A stretch of 64,000 nucleotides of DNA from Natronobacillus azotifigens (GTDB lineage: Bacteria; Bacillota; Bacilli; Bacillales; Amphibacillaceae). The stretch lies in NCBI RefSeq assembly GCF_026805325.1, contig NZ_JAPRAT010000017.1, positions 1-64,000 of the forward strand, written 5' to 3'. The notes below the pieces were generated by a model. That model ran no database searches. It was not told the DNA's origin and worked only from the letters and a program-made list of their open reading frames with translations. Positions 8,662-18,383 of this stretch are shown here, piece after piece; position 1 is the first letter of the stretch, and each line of letters starts with the position of its first letter. A program made the translations under genes and the position numbers.

Positions 8662-9171
8662 ATGGAGAAAGTAGCACAACAACCGGAACATCTTGCATGG
8701 CATGAAACATTAGAAATTCATGAATTGGTAGCATTCCAATCCATCGGTTTATTAAAATTAAAAGATAGCTATGCAGACATAACAGCCCCCGCATTGAAGA
8801 ACCTATACAAACAAGCGATAAACGGTTTGAGTACAAATGTGGAAGAATTACTTGCATTTTTCCCGAAAGCCCCTTATCACAGAAATGATACGACCGATGA
8901 AATCGATCGTAACGCCAAGCATTCGATTTATGTTGGAGATCTCTTAGCTTTATTTAAATCAGGCATTAAAAATTATGCGATTGCACTTTCGGAAACAGCA
9001 ACTCCTTCTTTGCGAGAGGTATTAAAGAAACAATTCTGTTCGACTGTCGATATGCATGCAAAAATCTTTACTTATATGCAAAAAGAAGATTTGTATCCAG
9101 CTTACGACTTAGAAAAATTGTTAACAAACGATACCCAACTTGCAAAGAAGGCACTAAGCAAAACGTTTTAG
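8662..9171 (+). CDS. Spore coat CotF-like protein
   Basis: 169 aa with a strong AGGAGG ribosome-binding site nine nucleotides upstream. The C-terminal half resembles the Coat F domain: a helix around YVGDLLALFKSGIKNYAIAL, then TATPSLREVLKKQ, then a segment ending YMQKEDLYPAYDLEKLL. The N-terminal half looks like a related helical repeat (WHETLEIHELVAFQSIGLLK). CotF-domain proteins are small helical proteins of the spore coat or of spore-forming cells. It stands alone between two repeat elements. Family assignment rests on pattern recognition only. Confidence 0.65.
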   Translation: MEKVAQQPEHLAWHETLEIHELVAFQSIGLLKLKDSYADITAPALKNLYKQAINGLSTNVEELLAFFPKAPYHRNDTTDEIDRNAKHSIYVGDLLALFKSGIKNYAIALSETATPSLREVLKKQFCSTVDMHAKIFTYMQKEDLYPAYDLEKLLTNDTQLAKKALSKTF

Positions 9172-9252
9172 TTAGCAGAGATAGGAAACGGTGAGCCTAT
9201 TCATCCATTTCACCGTTCCTAATCATACATAAATTAATTGTCAACACAACCG

Positions 9253-9292
9253 AACAAACTGCCTTCTGATAAAGAAAAAGACAGTTTGTTTT
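9253..9292 (+). terminator. Terminator after the CotF-like gene
   Basis: A 9-bp perfect stem AACAAACTG/CAGTTTGTT (9253-9261 with 9282-9290) is followed by TTC. A second, shorter inverted repeat AACGGTGA/TCACCGTT is at 9187-9217, closer to the stop codon. Confidence 0.55.
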
Positions 9293-9303
9293 CATAACAT
9301 TAT

Positions 9304-9461
9304 AAAGTAGCGTAGTAGGATTCCTTAGCTCCCCCTGATTGTTAGGGCTAAAACTGAAAGGCCTTTGAAGCCTCGGGGTCTAGTGTTCGTTCCCGCTTAA
9401 TCTACTTTGATCTTCTTGATGCTTGGTAGTGATCGGGTTACGAACGATTACTCCGGATAAA
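9304..9461 (+). repeat. Dispersed structured element, copy B
   Basis: A diverged copy of about 158 bp. The left hairpin is degraded, but CCCCTGATTGTTAGGGCTAA, AAAGGCCTTTGAAGCCTCGG and the end ACTCCGGATAAA are recognisable. The right stem reads GTTCGT with ACGAAC where other copies have GTCCGT with ACGGAC, a compensatory change that keeps the pairing. Its right 82 bp encode, on the minus strand, the C-terminus of the neighbouring chemoreceptor. Confidence 0.75.
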
Positions 9462-11155
9462 TTAAAATGGTTTACCGATTGTTGTAGGTCTTCGGCCATC
9501 TGACTAAGCGTTTCGGAAGAGGCTGCAATCTCTTCCATCGTTGCGTTTTGCTGTTGAGCTGATGCAGCAACGTTCTGGGTGTTCCCTGCTGCATCTACTG
9601 CAATTTTTTCTGATTCTCTTACCGAGTGTAACACCGATTCTGTACTTGAATTGATTTCCTCCATCGCAGCCGACACTTCTTCCACTTGTGTCTTCACATC
9701 ATAGATCGCCTTTGAAATATCACCAAAAGCTGCACCAGCATTGTTAACTAAAACAATTCCACCCTCAATAGCATCTTTCCCTTCTCCCATATAGGTTACG
9801 GAATTTTTGATGCTTTTTTGAATGTCTGCAATAAGTGAACCTATTTGACCCGCAGCTGTGCCTGTTTGCTCTGCTAGTTTCCGAACTTCATCAGCTACCA
9901 CCGCAAACCCTTTTCCTTGTTCTCCTGCTCGCGCCGCTTCAATCGCCGCATTTAACGCTAATAAATTCGTCTGTTCCGCAACATCGGTAATTAGGGCAGT
10001 GATCTTACCAATCTCCTCTGATTTCCCCCCTAACTCTCCGATACTCGTTACTGTACGGGTTGCCCTTTCATTAATTTTTTGCATTTGACCGTCCACTTTG
10101 TTAATTACCTGTGCACCTTCCTCGGCCTTCTCACTCGTTTTTGCCGCAGAGTCATTCGCCACTTCCATGCTAAGTGAAATTTGATCCATTCCTTTTGATA
10201 TTTCCGATACCGTAGTAGTAACATAATTACTGCTCTCCACCTGCTTATCCGCACCCACTGCCATCTCTTGCATGGCTACAGCGATACTGTCTGTTGCTTT
10301 GCTTGTTTCTTCTGCACTTGCAGATAACTCTTCAGATGATGCAGCCACTTGTTCGGAAGTTTCTGCTACATCGTTAATCAATGTCACTAAACTATTTCTC
10401 ATTAAATTATAGCTTTTAGCTAATTGACCAATTTCATCTAGTGATTGGTCCGTTATTGTCGCTGTGAAATCACCTTGACCAGCTTGTTCCATCGCACCAG
10501 CAACGTGTTGCAACCTTTTTTTCAGGCGCCTTGTAAATAAAATAACAATCATCATCACAACAAAAATGATTATCAACACTGCGATGCCAAAGGATTGAAT
10601 CGTTTGATTGATTGTAGTATCAATAAATTGTTGGGAGGCACCTACATACCAAATCCCAATCACTTCCCCGTTTTGATCTCGAATTGGTTGATAGGCTGTT
10701 TGATACATATTTCCAACCACTTCTGCTTCGCCAAGATAAATTTCTTCATTAGTCAGTACTGTTTCAGCTACATCATCAGAGACTTGCGTACCAGTAGCCC
10801 GTTCTCCATTAATTTGAACATTTGTTGTCACTCGTGTATCACCAAGAAAAATCGTGACGGTTCCACCTGTCATGTCCCCAATTTCATCAACCAGTTCGTT
10901 ATTATCATTAATTTGTAGCGATCCTTTAAATAAAACTCCATCTTGAACATTCCATGGTCCAGGATATTGTGCATCAAGATAACGATACCCCAGTTCCAAA
11001 TCAGACTGCGCTTTATCTATCGCAGCTTCTTTTATCCCAGCAGTGATTTGATCTCTTGCAACCCATCCTAAAGCAATAGCTAGTAATACTATTACTCCCA
11101 TTACTAATACATTGAGTTTCGTGCTAAACTTCCATCGTTTGATCAGGCCTTTCAT
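9380..11155 (-). CDS. Methyl-accepting chemotaxis protein
   Basis: 591 aa. Membrane helix at about 15-35, an extracellular Cache-like sensor to about 190, second helix at about 191-212, HAMP domain to about 265, then a long helical signalling domain. The signalling hairpin tip [20 protein letters not shown] sits at about residues 395-414 and would contact CheA and CheW. The sensor part ([35 protein letters not shown]) resembles single-Cache receptors for small organic ligands. The last 25 or so residues, after VNHFNLS, are encoded by repeat copy B, so the native C-terminus appears to have been replaced when the element arrived. No CheR-binding pentapeptide is obvious at this end. Confidence 0.9.
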   Translation of the reverse strand: MKGLIKRWKFSTKLNVLVMGVIVLLAIALGWVARDQITAGIKEAAIDKAQSDLELGYRYLDAQYPGPWNVQDGVLFKGSLQINDNNELVDEIGDMTGGTVTIFLGDTRVTTNVQINGERATGTQVSDDVAETVLTNEEIYLGEAEVVGNMYQTAYQPIRDQNGEVIGIWYVGASQQFIDTTINQTIQSFGIAVLIIIFVVMMIVILFTRRLKKRLQHVAGAMEQAGQGDFTATITDQSLDEIGQLAKSYNLMRNSLVTLINDVAETSEQVAASSEELSASAEETSKATDSIAVAMQEMAVGADKQVESSNYVTTTVSEISKGMDQISLSMEVANDSAAKTSEKAEEGAQVINKVDGQMQKINERATRTVTSIGELGGKSEEIGKITALITDVAEQTNLLALNAAIEAARAGEQGKGFAVVADEVRKLAEQTGTAAGQIGSLIADIQKSIKNSVTYMGEGKDAIEGGIVLVNNAGAAFGDISKAIYDVKTQVEEVSAAMEEINSSTESVLHSVRESEKIAVDAAGNTQNVAASAQQQNATMEEIAASSETLSQMAEDLQQSVNHFNLSGVIVRNPITTKHQEDQSRLSGNEH

Positions 11156-11226
11156 CGTTCATCCCTCATTTCTCGTTTAGTTGTAAAGCACTTCTAATCT
11201 TCGTTCTGTTGAATAATGGTAGTAAT

Positions 11227-11402
11227 AAAGTAAAACTCCAACAGTAGGGTTTCTTGGTGCTTGGTATTTCCACCCTGATTGTTATGCCTAAAAGACAATC
11301 GAAAGCCCTTAAATCCTTGGGGTGGAACGATAAGTTATTTCTACGTAAACAACATAGCTCTTCTTTAAGCGAGAATCGTGTAGGGGTTGCTTGGGGTGAG
11401 TC
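11227..11402 (+). repeat. Dispersed structured element, copy C (degenerate)
   Basis: The order of blocks matches the better copies: ATAAAGTAAAACTCCAACAG at the left, ACCCTGATTGTTATGCCTAA in the middle, a CTTAAATCCTTGGGGTG block, and GGGTTGCTTGGGG near the right end. The right stem can no longer pair well. It lies about 70 bp upstream of the chemoreceptor start, so that gene is bracketed by copies B and C. Boundaries are approximate. Confidence 0.55.
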
Positions 11403-11621
11403 ACAGAATATTTTGAACATTACTATATTTATATATAATACTACATAAATCGACAAAATCCTTCAAATTAATTTCAAGGTCCATTTTACCCCTCATTCGT
11501 TTCATCTGTATAGTACCTGTGAAGAATGATATAATCAGAGGAGATTATTGCAATGATTGGTTGTAGATTCTAATGTTTGCTGTATTTGTATAGGTATAAG
11601 TAAGAGAAAGGAGGGAACTTT

Positions 11622-11774
11622 ATGGATTGGTTAACAGACTGGGGACCACTTATCCTCATTATAATCGTAGCAATTTTCGTTCTTCGGACCGTTGTTAGCT
11701 TTGCTATGAAAGTCCTTACTAGTATTGTTTTCTTAGCTTTGGCAGGTTTTGCTGTTTATTATTTTATTCTTTAG
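11622..11774 (+). CDS. Small hydrophobic membrane protein, 50 aa
   Basis: A 50-codon gene starting ATG at 11622 with a strong AAAGGAGGG ribosome-binding site eight nucleotides upstream. The protein begins MDWLTDWGPLILIIIVAIFV and continues with a second hydrophobic stretch (VLTSIVFLALAGFAVYYFIL), so it probably spans the membrane once or twice. A TGATATAATC extended -10-like sequence is upstream at about 11528-11537, and a strong terminator follows at 11846. I do not recognise a family. The signals on both sides make a real gene likely. Confidence 0.65.
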   Translation: MDWLTDWGPLILIIIVAIFVLRTVVSFAMKVLTSIVFLALAGFAVYYFIL

Positions 11775-11845
11775 TAAGTTCTATAATTTTTATTTTGTCC
11801 ATGAGAAGAGAGGATTGTCTTCGCATGTTAACTATTCTTATAAGC

Positions 11846-11890
11846 AAACGAAAAGATGATCCTTTATGAATGAGGATCATCTTTTCGTTT
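11846..11890. terminator. Strong bidirectional terminator
   Basis: A perfect 18-bp stem from 11846-11863 and 11873-11890, starting AAACGAAAAGATGATCC, with A and T runs at either foot. It lies between the convergent 50-aa gene (plus) and the DUF4064-like gene (minus) and can end both transcripts. Confidence 0.85.
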
Positions 11891-11946
11891 ACCTGTTATA
11901 CTTCTTTCATCAGATCTTTGCGTCTTCCTAATGATTATTAATTATG

Positions 11947-12372
11947 CTAGATAGATTCGGTTTCATATGGCTCTTGTATTTCCTGCGCGGCATAACGACT
12001 AGACTGACTGATAGCATTTGAGCCAGCGATAATAAAGAGTATGGATGGTATTAAGTGGAATATATTTACGAATAATAAGATAATACCTGAAACCAACAAC
12101 CACGTACCAGTATTCTTCAATTGCACAAAATTATTAGCTCTTATCGCTTTTACCAACCCAATTACAAATAAAGTTATCGCAATTACAGTTTGGATTCCCG
12201 CAACAGTTAATCCAATTTGAAGGGCTCTATCCGTTAATGGAGCATCAAGCGGTTGATCATAATCCACCATTCCCCCAATGAAAAACGTCCCCATAAACAT
12301 CCAAAACAGTGATCCAACCATCCCCAAAATTGCACCAATTAAACTCATAACAAAAACAGGTTTTTTATTCAA
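11947..12372 (-). CDS. DUF4064-like four-helix membrane protein
   Basis: 141 aa from a TTG start at 12372, preceded by a clear AGGGAGGAG ribosome-binding site. The longer reading frame upstream lacks one. Four hydrophobic segments are visible (PVFVMSLIGAILGMVGSLFW; a second around TVAGIQTVIAITLFVIGLVK; GTWLLVSGIILLFVNIF; and PSILFIIAG). Small proteins of this layout are annotated as DUF4064, whose function is unknown. A hairpin-forming inverted repeat (12525-12573) lies between it and the anti-sigma gene. Confidence 0.65.
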   Translation of the reverse strand: MNKKPVFVMSLIGAILGMVGSLFWMFMGTFFIGGMVDYDQPLDAPLTDRALQIGLTVAGIQTVIAITLFVIGLVKAIRANNFVQLKNTGTWLLVSGIILLFVNIFHLIPSILFIIAGSNAISQSSRYAAQEIQEPYETESI

Positions 12373-12604
12373 TGTATTCTCCTCCCTTTTAGCAAATATA
12401 GTATACATACATTGCATTTGCATATTATAACATATTCCTGTTTTTTCTTTCCATGATTCATTTGAATCAATATTTCATTGTTCTTTTGGTAATCTATAGG
12501 GCGATCGAACCAAACTAGTGAGGCGTAGCTTATCCTTTGCCTGATTTTCGCATAACAAGGCAAGACAAGCTACAACTCTTTACTCTTTCTTACTACTAAA
12601 CAAT

Positions 12605-13897
12605 CTATTTTATCGAGATCTTCACTTCCTTCGTTATCCAATTAGGGTATCCGTTTAATCTCACATCAATTATGGTCTCTTCCGTATAAATGACCTTTTC
12701 AAATATTTGTAGGTCCCCCACCTGCTTCATCGCACTATCTAGTTGATTCTCAATCTCGTTTCCGTTCTGATCATATATTTGACCTAGTGGAAAATTAATA
12801 TCTGCTACTGGCATCGTTAAAGCTAATTTGTTATTTTCATATTTCATGTCGATAAAAACCCCGTACGGATCATGCAAGATTTGCTCGTTTTCTAAATCGA
12901 GTCGTAAATAATTTTTTTCTTTTTCTACTGCTTGAATTTTAGAAAAAGCAAGTGTAAGATTATCTGGATTCTCAAAATAGTTACTTTGTAGGTACACTTT
13001 GTAGTTATTCTCTTCCATAGAACCACTAGCCGTAATACCGCCTGAAATCCCACTCCAGATTTCCCCGCTTTCGTTAACGATCGCTAAATCATCAATCGAA
13101 AAAATATGCATCGTATTACTTGGATCTGTTTGTAGCTTCACCTCCACACGTAATGGATGAATCGTTACTGATTCCACGTGAATCTTCTGATCGTCCACTT
13201 CAACTGTCTCATCAATGGAATAATACTTCGATTCTTTCGTTGCCAATGCTTCAAATGCTATTTCAAAAGTTTCCTCTACTTCCTCTCTACCGCTACTATT
13301 TTCCGCTACTATTTTCGTGGTAACCTTAAATTGATCAAAAGGTATTCGTTGTTCTGAGAATATTTCAACCACACCACTATACTCATCAAAGTTACCCTCT
13401 CCTGGCGAATAATAGGACATCGTATAGTCAGATAACTCTTGCCCTTCCCCGGATAGTATTTCAATTTCTTTTATTCTTAACTGTTCCCACGCTTTTTCGC
13501 TTTCGATTGTATAAAAGATTACCAAACCTTTTTCGTCTCGAATTACTCCATCAATAGTTAGGGCAAGCTCGTCTTTTTTCTCTGCTCTATTTAATATTTG
13601 ATAATACTCATTTTCAATCGCCGCTTTCTGACCTTTATTAAACTGCACCAAAGAAATAAGCTTCTCCATCCCAGGAATGTTCTCCAATTGTTGCGCAAAA
13701 ACGGGCGAGATATTTACTAATGTAATGACCGATAAAAAGAAGATTGCTGCAACAACTAACGTCCCGACACGATAGTGTACACGTTTCTTTTTTTGCTTAG
13801 CCTTATCTAGACCGATTTCCATTGCTTGATTCAATTCTAATTCTGTAACATCGAGCGCTTGATATTTGTTTCGCCATTCATTTAATTGTTCACTCAT
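12605..13897 (-). CDS. DUF4179-domain anti-sigma factor, membrane-bound
   Basis: 430 aa. A cytoplasmic N-terminus of about 43 residues is followed by one membrane helix (VGTLVVAAIFFLSVITLV, about 45-62) and a DUF4179-like extracytoplasmic region beginning around SPVFAQQLENIPGMEKLISLV, rich in beta structure. The N-terminal part would bind the ECF sigma factor encoded just upstream. The start overlaps the sigma factor stop by four bases (ATGA), the usual translational coupling for sigma/anti-sigma pairs. No ligand or protease trigger can be inferred. Confidence 0.78.
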   Translation of the reverse strand: MSEQLNEWRNKYQALDVTELELNQAMEIGLDKAKQKKKRVHYRVGTLVVAAIFFLSVITLVNISPVFAQQLENIPGMEKLISLVQFNKGQKAAIENEYYQILNRAEKKDELALTIDGVIRDEKGLVIFYTIESEKAWEQLRIKEIEILSGEGQELSDYTMSYYSPGEGNFDEYSGVVEIFSEQRIPFDQFKVTTKIVAENSSGREEVEETFEIAFEALATKESKYYSIDETVEVDDQKIHVESVTIHPLRVEVKLQTDPSNTMHIFSIDDLAIVNESGEIWSGISGGITASGSMEENNYKVYLQSNYFENPDNLTLAFSKIQAVEKEKNYLRLDLENEQILHDPYGVFIDMKYENNKLALTMPVADINFPLGQIYDQNGNEIENQLDSAMKQVGDLQIFEKVIYTEETIIDVRLNGYPNWITKEVKISIK

Positions 13898-14412
13898 TGT
13901 AACACCTCTCCTTCATCTGCTAAATCAACTCTCAACATGGTTAATGCGCGATATAACCTCGTCTTCACCGTGCTTATCGGTAGATTCATTTGCTCTGCCA
14001 GCTCTGAAAATGTCATGTCGTGAAAATATTTTAAATAAATGAGTGCTTGATCATCTTGTTTTAATTGTTGAATGGCCTCTTCCAGCCAAATAAAAGTCGT
14101 ATTATCGTATGTTGCTTCTTTAGCCAAGCTACGATCGTCGATCCAATGTTTTTCTTTCTTGATAACATCATTGCAATAGTTAATCATTATTCGAATCAGC
14201 CATGTTTTCACAAAACGCAACTCTCGTAATTGCTTCCGTTTCGTATACGCGCGATACGTTACTTCCTGGATCGCCTCAACTGCTCGTTCTTTGCTTTTCA
14301 AAAATGCCAGTGCTGTTCGATACAAATCGATTTTGTATTCTGATATAACTTGTATAAAAGCTTCATCATCCTTACGAAAATCTTTTTTCGTTATGTCGCC
14401 CACCAATGTCAC
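13894..14412 (-). CDS. ECF-type RNA polymerase sigma factor
   Basis: 172 aa. Region 2 (about 24-90, including RFVKTWLIRIMINYCNDVIK) and region 4 (about 108-165, with helix-turn-helix MTFSELAEQMNLPISTVKTR) are both present, and there is no region 1 or 3, as in ECF factors. It is co-transcribed with the overlapping DUF4179 anti-sigma gene, so activity should depend on release from the membrane-bound partner. B. subtilis SigV is a relative by size and type, but the partner differs from RsiV, so I give no symbol. Confidence 0.88.
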   Translation of the reverse strand: MTLVGDITKKDFRKDDEAFIQVISEYKIDLYRTALAFLKSKERAVEAIQEVTYRAYTKRKQLRELRFVKTWLIRIMINYCNDVIKKEKHWIDDRSLAKEATYDNTTFIWLEEAIQQLKQDDQALIYLKYFHDMTFSELAEQMNLPISTVKTRLYRALTMLRVDLADEGEVLQ

Positions 14413-14438
14413 TCCTCTCTATTTGTTTTCCTATTCAT

Positions 14439-14467
14439 TAGACACGAGATTGGCAAATAAGTTTGCA
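14439..14467 (-). promoter_or_regulatory. Candidate autoregulated ECF promoter
   Basis: On the minus strand TGCAAACTT (starting at 14467) is followed after about 14 nt by CGTGTCTA (14439-14446). This loosely fits the AAC / CGTC pattern of ECF-dependent promoters and lies 27 nt upstream of the sigma gene. Spacing is a little short. A sigma-A promoter cannot be excluded. Confidence 0.3.
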
Positions 14468-14673
14468 AAAAAATAAAAAAATTTATTCTCTAATCAAAAA
14501 TCCCGTGACATTGGTTTTCGGGTCTCACCCTTCCACGTCCATTTCTGGTGATTTTTTTGATTGTCTATCTATGTATTTGTTCGCGTCCTTGTAATGCCAT
14601 TAAAAATAGCCTATACCCTAATAGAGTAAAAGCTATTTTACCGTGCAATCGCATTCCATTTTTTCTTACCTAT

Positions 14674-15099
14674 TTACCCATGTGGTGGTTCCTCAAGAAC
14701 AATTGTACAAGCAAAAAAGTCGTGAATCGAACGTCGATCTTCCCGATTAGCCACCATGAGGAGACTAACCATTCCAATGCCAATCATTGATAATGAAAAA
14801 GCGGAAAGTTCACGTAACAACATAATAGTTACAGTAACATCACTACCATCATCTTGAACAATTCTCACATTCATGATCTTTTTTCCTACCGTATAACCCT
14901 TCCAAATAACAGGTAGTATGATAAGGTAACTTAGAAAGAGGATTAGTACGATCGTTTGAGAAATAACTGTTATACCAAATACTAATACAATAAAAAGGTA
15001 TAGCGGGACAAGTATAATAAGGTCATCTAAAAGAAGAGCACCAAATCTCGGTGCCATCCCCGCTAGCCGAAAATTCTCTACGATCTCCATTTCATCCAT
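14674..15099 (-). CDS. RDD-family membrane protein
   Basis: 141 aa from the ATG at 15099, which follows GGGAGGGG at a good distance. The reading frame extends 21 codons further upstream without a ribosome-binding site. The RDD signature is present: AGMAPRFGALLLDDLIILVP at the start, a second helix pair around IVLILFLSYLIILPVIW, the YTVGKKIMNVRIVQDDG segment, and a C-terminal helix before DRRSIHDFFA. RDD proteins are small membrane proteins linked with ion or solute transport in some halophiles. Function here is not established. Confidence 0.75.
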   Translation of the reverse strand: MDEMEIVENFRLAGMAPRFGALLLDDLIILVPLYLFIVLVFGITVISQTIVLILFLSYLIILPVIWKGYTVGKKIMNVRIVQDDGSDVTVTIMLLRELSAFSLSMIGIGMVSLLMVANREDRRSIHDFFACTIVLEEPPHG

Positions 15100-15266
15100 A
15101 TGAACCCCTCCCAGAAACTTCACACGTACAATAATCATACTAATTAACAGGTTTTTACACAATTATTTTTTGCTAACATGGCTTTCCTTCCTATGGGATT
15201 CAATTACTAAGCCGCCACGGCGCTGGCAAAGCAAGTCTTTCCATTGGACGTTTATTCTCTTGTTCG

Positions 15267-17731
15267 TTAACGATATTTTCTAAAAATAACCGATGCCGAT
15301 ACAATGATTAAATAGATAACACTTGAAGTAACACTAGCTAAAACAACCCCTGTTAAGGCGATGTTCATCACGATGGATATAACGGAACTTATGACCGTGC
15401 CAATAACTAGTGATATCCCAGCCCATATTAGTACTTCTTTTAGAAAAAAGCTTTTTATCGCTTTTTCCGTCCAACCAACTACAAAGAACATGTGAAATTC
15501 GTCTTTACGTGCATAAATCAATCCTTGTATCGCCTCGAGCAGAACGAGTACACTTAACATAACAGTAGAAATGACAATGAGTATTCGGATAGATAAACCT
15601 TGATCGAAAACAAACATGCCCAGCGTTGTTTCCGTGGAGGTTGTCCATAGCTCATAAATGGAACCGATTTGTAAGTGTGTGATGCAAACTGCCAAGATTA
15701 ACGCAAGCATGGTAGGTAGTAAAAGGTTTTTATAATAACGAATGCTGGCAAGCCATTTGTACTTATTGGAACGATCGTTTTGACGTGTATTCGAGTAAAA
15801 TATCGTTGCAATTAGAATTATGCTGATAACCAAGAAGCAACCCAAGACGATAAGTGCCAATGAGCTTAACCTTAGACTAATAGCTAATCCCAAACTGAGT
15901 AAGATAGAGATGGATACGAGTAGGAGTTGCTCCATCATATTTTTGCTTCGTATCGTTCGCTGTTGCCATCCTAATGAAAGTAAAATATCATTCTCTTTAT
16001 CTAAACGGTTACGTTCAAATCCCAGGTGACCAAAGAACCAAAAAAAGCCAAAAAGGCTAAACAAACCGATACTAAGTAACGTGTCTATCTCCCATGCGTT
16101 AGCCAATAATTGTGAGATACCTAATGTAGTCCAGGGAGAAACAACTTCTCCGATTCCTTCCACATTCATCTTTTCGCTTTTAAATGATGATCCTGCCACA
16201 ATATCTACTACATACCCTGCATGTGATAATTCTGTTGCTAGTGATTCCATTCTTTCTTGCGCTTCCTTATTATATTTCGTTATGTGATTTAACTTAATTC
16301 TAATTGCATCAATAGGCTCGTCACCTTTTATCAGGCTAGCAGCTTCCATTGTCGTTACCCCGGCAGTTGGTGCGGCTAAAAAGCTTCCTGGCGTGATGGT
16401 AGGGGTTAACTCCTTACCATCCACCACTGTCTTCACTTCTTTCGTGCTATATATTCCGAGGGGACTCGAAGTTAAATCGTTCTCTTCTTCACCTGCTTGA
16501 AACGTCCCCATTTGCCATATCATAAAAGGTGCCTCCCAATCATATAAATAACTTTGGCCCGATTCTTCAACTCTTTTATACGCAGGTGGCGATCCTTCTT
16601 TTACAATTGGCACACTTATCTGATTGTTGTTAACAATATAATCGATTTTCGAAGCAGTATAGTATTTTCCAGAATCGTTATATAGCGTTCCTCCTTCCCC
16701 CTCTTTTAAAATTTCGATATTAAAATCCTCATCTAACTTTAAATGCGTACCATCAAAGGGACTTTGTAAATTTGTTAGGTCAAGATTGTAACTATCTTGA
16801 GGCACCCTTTTCACTGATTGCAAAAATTCGCTAAAATCTTGTAATTCATCTTGCTCTCGAAACTGCAGCTCATAACTAATTGTTTCATTTTCGGGTATAT
16901 TAAATTGATCATATATTTCATCAAGCTTCATATCTAATTTTTCCACCGTTACATGTAAAGAAAGCGGAATACGAAAACTTTCCCGTTGTAGGATCGGTAC
17001 TATTGGTGCATTTCCTCTAACTTCAGAGAAAGATTCGATTAAAAATTTTTCTTCTTCTGTATGTTCTCGAAATAGTTCAGAGAAGTCAATTCCTGTCAGT
17101 AAATGTTCACTTTTCGGATCAATAGCTGTTAATAAGTTATAATTTTGAGGATAAGAAACAGTCATTCCACCGTCAAATATACTTACGTCCATACTAAAGT
17201 CCGGATAAGTATCTTTCGAATATAGATAGTCGTTATCAATAAATTGAAAATAGTAGACACCACGGGGTGGAGTAACTGGATAGTCATTTACCCCATCACT
17301 TGTATAAAAGAGCCACTCAAAACGCGCAGGATAATCTAATGTGGGTAAGTCTATCGAAGCTGTGTTACTACAAAATAGCCTAAAGAAGCCACTGGAGCAG
17401 CAATCTCTACTTCTGGGTGATTTTTTATTTTTTCCCACTCTGCTATCGAGATTCCGCCTGTTCCATCCCCTATGTAATTTTCTTCTACCGTTTGTAAATG
17501 CTCTTCTATTATCGTTCTAGAACCTTCAGGCCTAACTAAGATATCATAGCTACCTCTGCTGTAGTTCTCCAAATTATCCATAACGATTACCTGTGTTTCT
17601 TTAGATGCCTGTATTCCATATGAAGTTAAGAGAAGGATTGTTGCCATGGCAATGATCGTTATTACTGATTTGAATTTCTGATTACGAATTCTCTTCCAAC
17701 TTATCGCGAACATCCTTGACCCCCACCTCAT
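15267..17731 (-). pseudogene. MacB/FtsX-like ABC transporter permease, frameshifted
   Basis: Two overlapping frames make up one permease of about 820 aa. The N-terminal part (17351-17731) has the first membrane helix (FKSVITIIAMATILLLTSYG) and the start of the extracellular domain, ending near EVEIAAPVASLGYF. The second frame picks up at NTASIDLPTLDYPARFEW and runs to 15267, with a cluster of helices at about 455-475, 505-560 and 580-720 of that frame. Passing from one frame to the other needs a -1 shift near 17365, as if one base were lost. The N-terminal start overlaps the ATPase gene by about 50 nt. It could be a pseudogene or a sequencing error. No slippery heptamer with a downstream structure is obvious. 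Confidence 0.78.
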
Positions 17732-18383
17732 TTAATGAGTGATTTTTCAACTCATATATTCTATCACCTTCCCTAGCTACTTCTTCATCATGAGTCACTA
17801 CAATGATGGCGTGTTCTTTTTGCTTTAATGTATGCAAAATATGAAGAACTTGTCCTTTGTTATCGTTATCCAAGTTCCCGGTAGGTTCATCACAAATGAT
17901 TAGTTTGGGATCATTAATTAATGCCCTCGCAATCGCTACTCTTTGTTTTTCCCCTCCAGATAAGGCCGAGGGTAATCGATGATAATACCCTTCACCTATA
18001 CCTACTTGCTCTAGCAAACTTTTTGCTTTAGCTGTTAACTGTTCCTTTTTTTTATCCCTAGCTAACGGGAGAATAACATTTTCCAACACGCTATAATAGG
18101 GTAATAATTTAAAATCTTGAAAAACAAATCCGATATGTAGTCTTCTCACATTGGACCTTTCATCATTGGTTAATTGGTGAATTTCCATGCCATCCAATTC
18201 AATGGATCCTTGATCACCCCCCTGAATTCCCGCTATACAGTTTAAGAGCGTTGTTTTCCCTGCTCCAGATGGACCAACAATACTAACCCACTCTCCAACT
18301 CGCAACTGTAAAGAAATATTCCGAAACAAAACAACATCCGTGTGCTGTGATACACTTTTTTTGATATTAGTTAAGGTTAACAA
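17682..18383 (-). CDS. ABC transporter ATP-binding protein, LolD/MacB type
   Basis: 233 aa. Walker A GPSGAGKTT at about residues 37-45, Q-loop VFQDFK, signature LSGGEKQR and Walker B LIICDEPTGNLD are all intact. The LSGGEKQRVAIARALINDP pattern is that of ATPases that pair with FtsX/MacB-like permeases for lipoprotein or peptide export or for antimicrobial resistance. The start is the TTG at 18383 with AAGGAGGA about ten nucleotides upstream. The partner permease overlaps its 3' end and carries a frameshift, so this ATPase may now be without a working partner. Confidence 0.85.
   Translation of the reverse strand: MLTLTNIKKSVSQHTDVVLFRNISLQLRVGEWVSIVGPSGAGKTTLLNCIAGIQGGDQGSIELDGMEIHQLTNDERSNVRRLHIGFVFQDFKLLPYYSVLENVILPLARDKKKEQLTAKAKSLLEQVGIGEGYYHRLPSALSGGEKQRVAIARALINDPKLIICDEPTGNLDNDNKGQVLHILHTLKQKEHAIIVVTHDEEVAREGDRIYELKNHSLNEVGVKDVRDKLEENS

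Noticed and set aside
8439-8705. An 88-codon plus-strand frame running through repeat copy A
   Set aside because: It spans the structured element and overlaps the start of the CotF-like gene in another frame, with no ribosome-binding site.
12525-12573. Inverted repeat after the anti-sigma gene as a terminator
   Set aside because: The arms GTAGCTT/AAGCTAC pair, but no T-run follows on either strand, so I did not call it a terminator.
17340-17390. Programmed -1 frameshifting in the ABC permease
   Set aside because: No slippery heptamer followed by a stable hairpin is visible; mutation or sequencing error is simpler.
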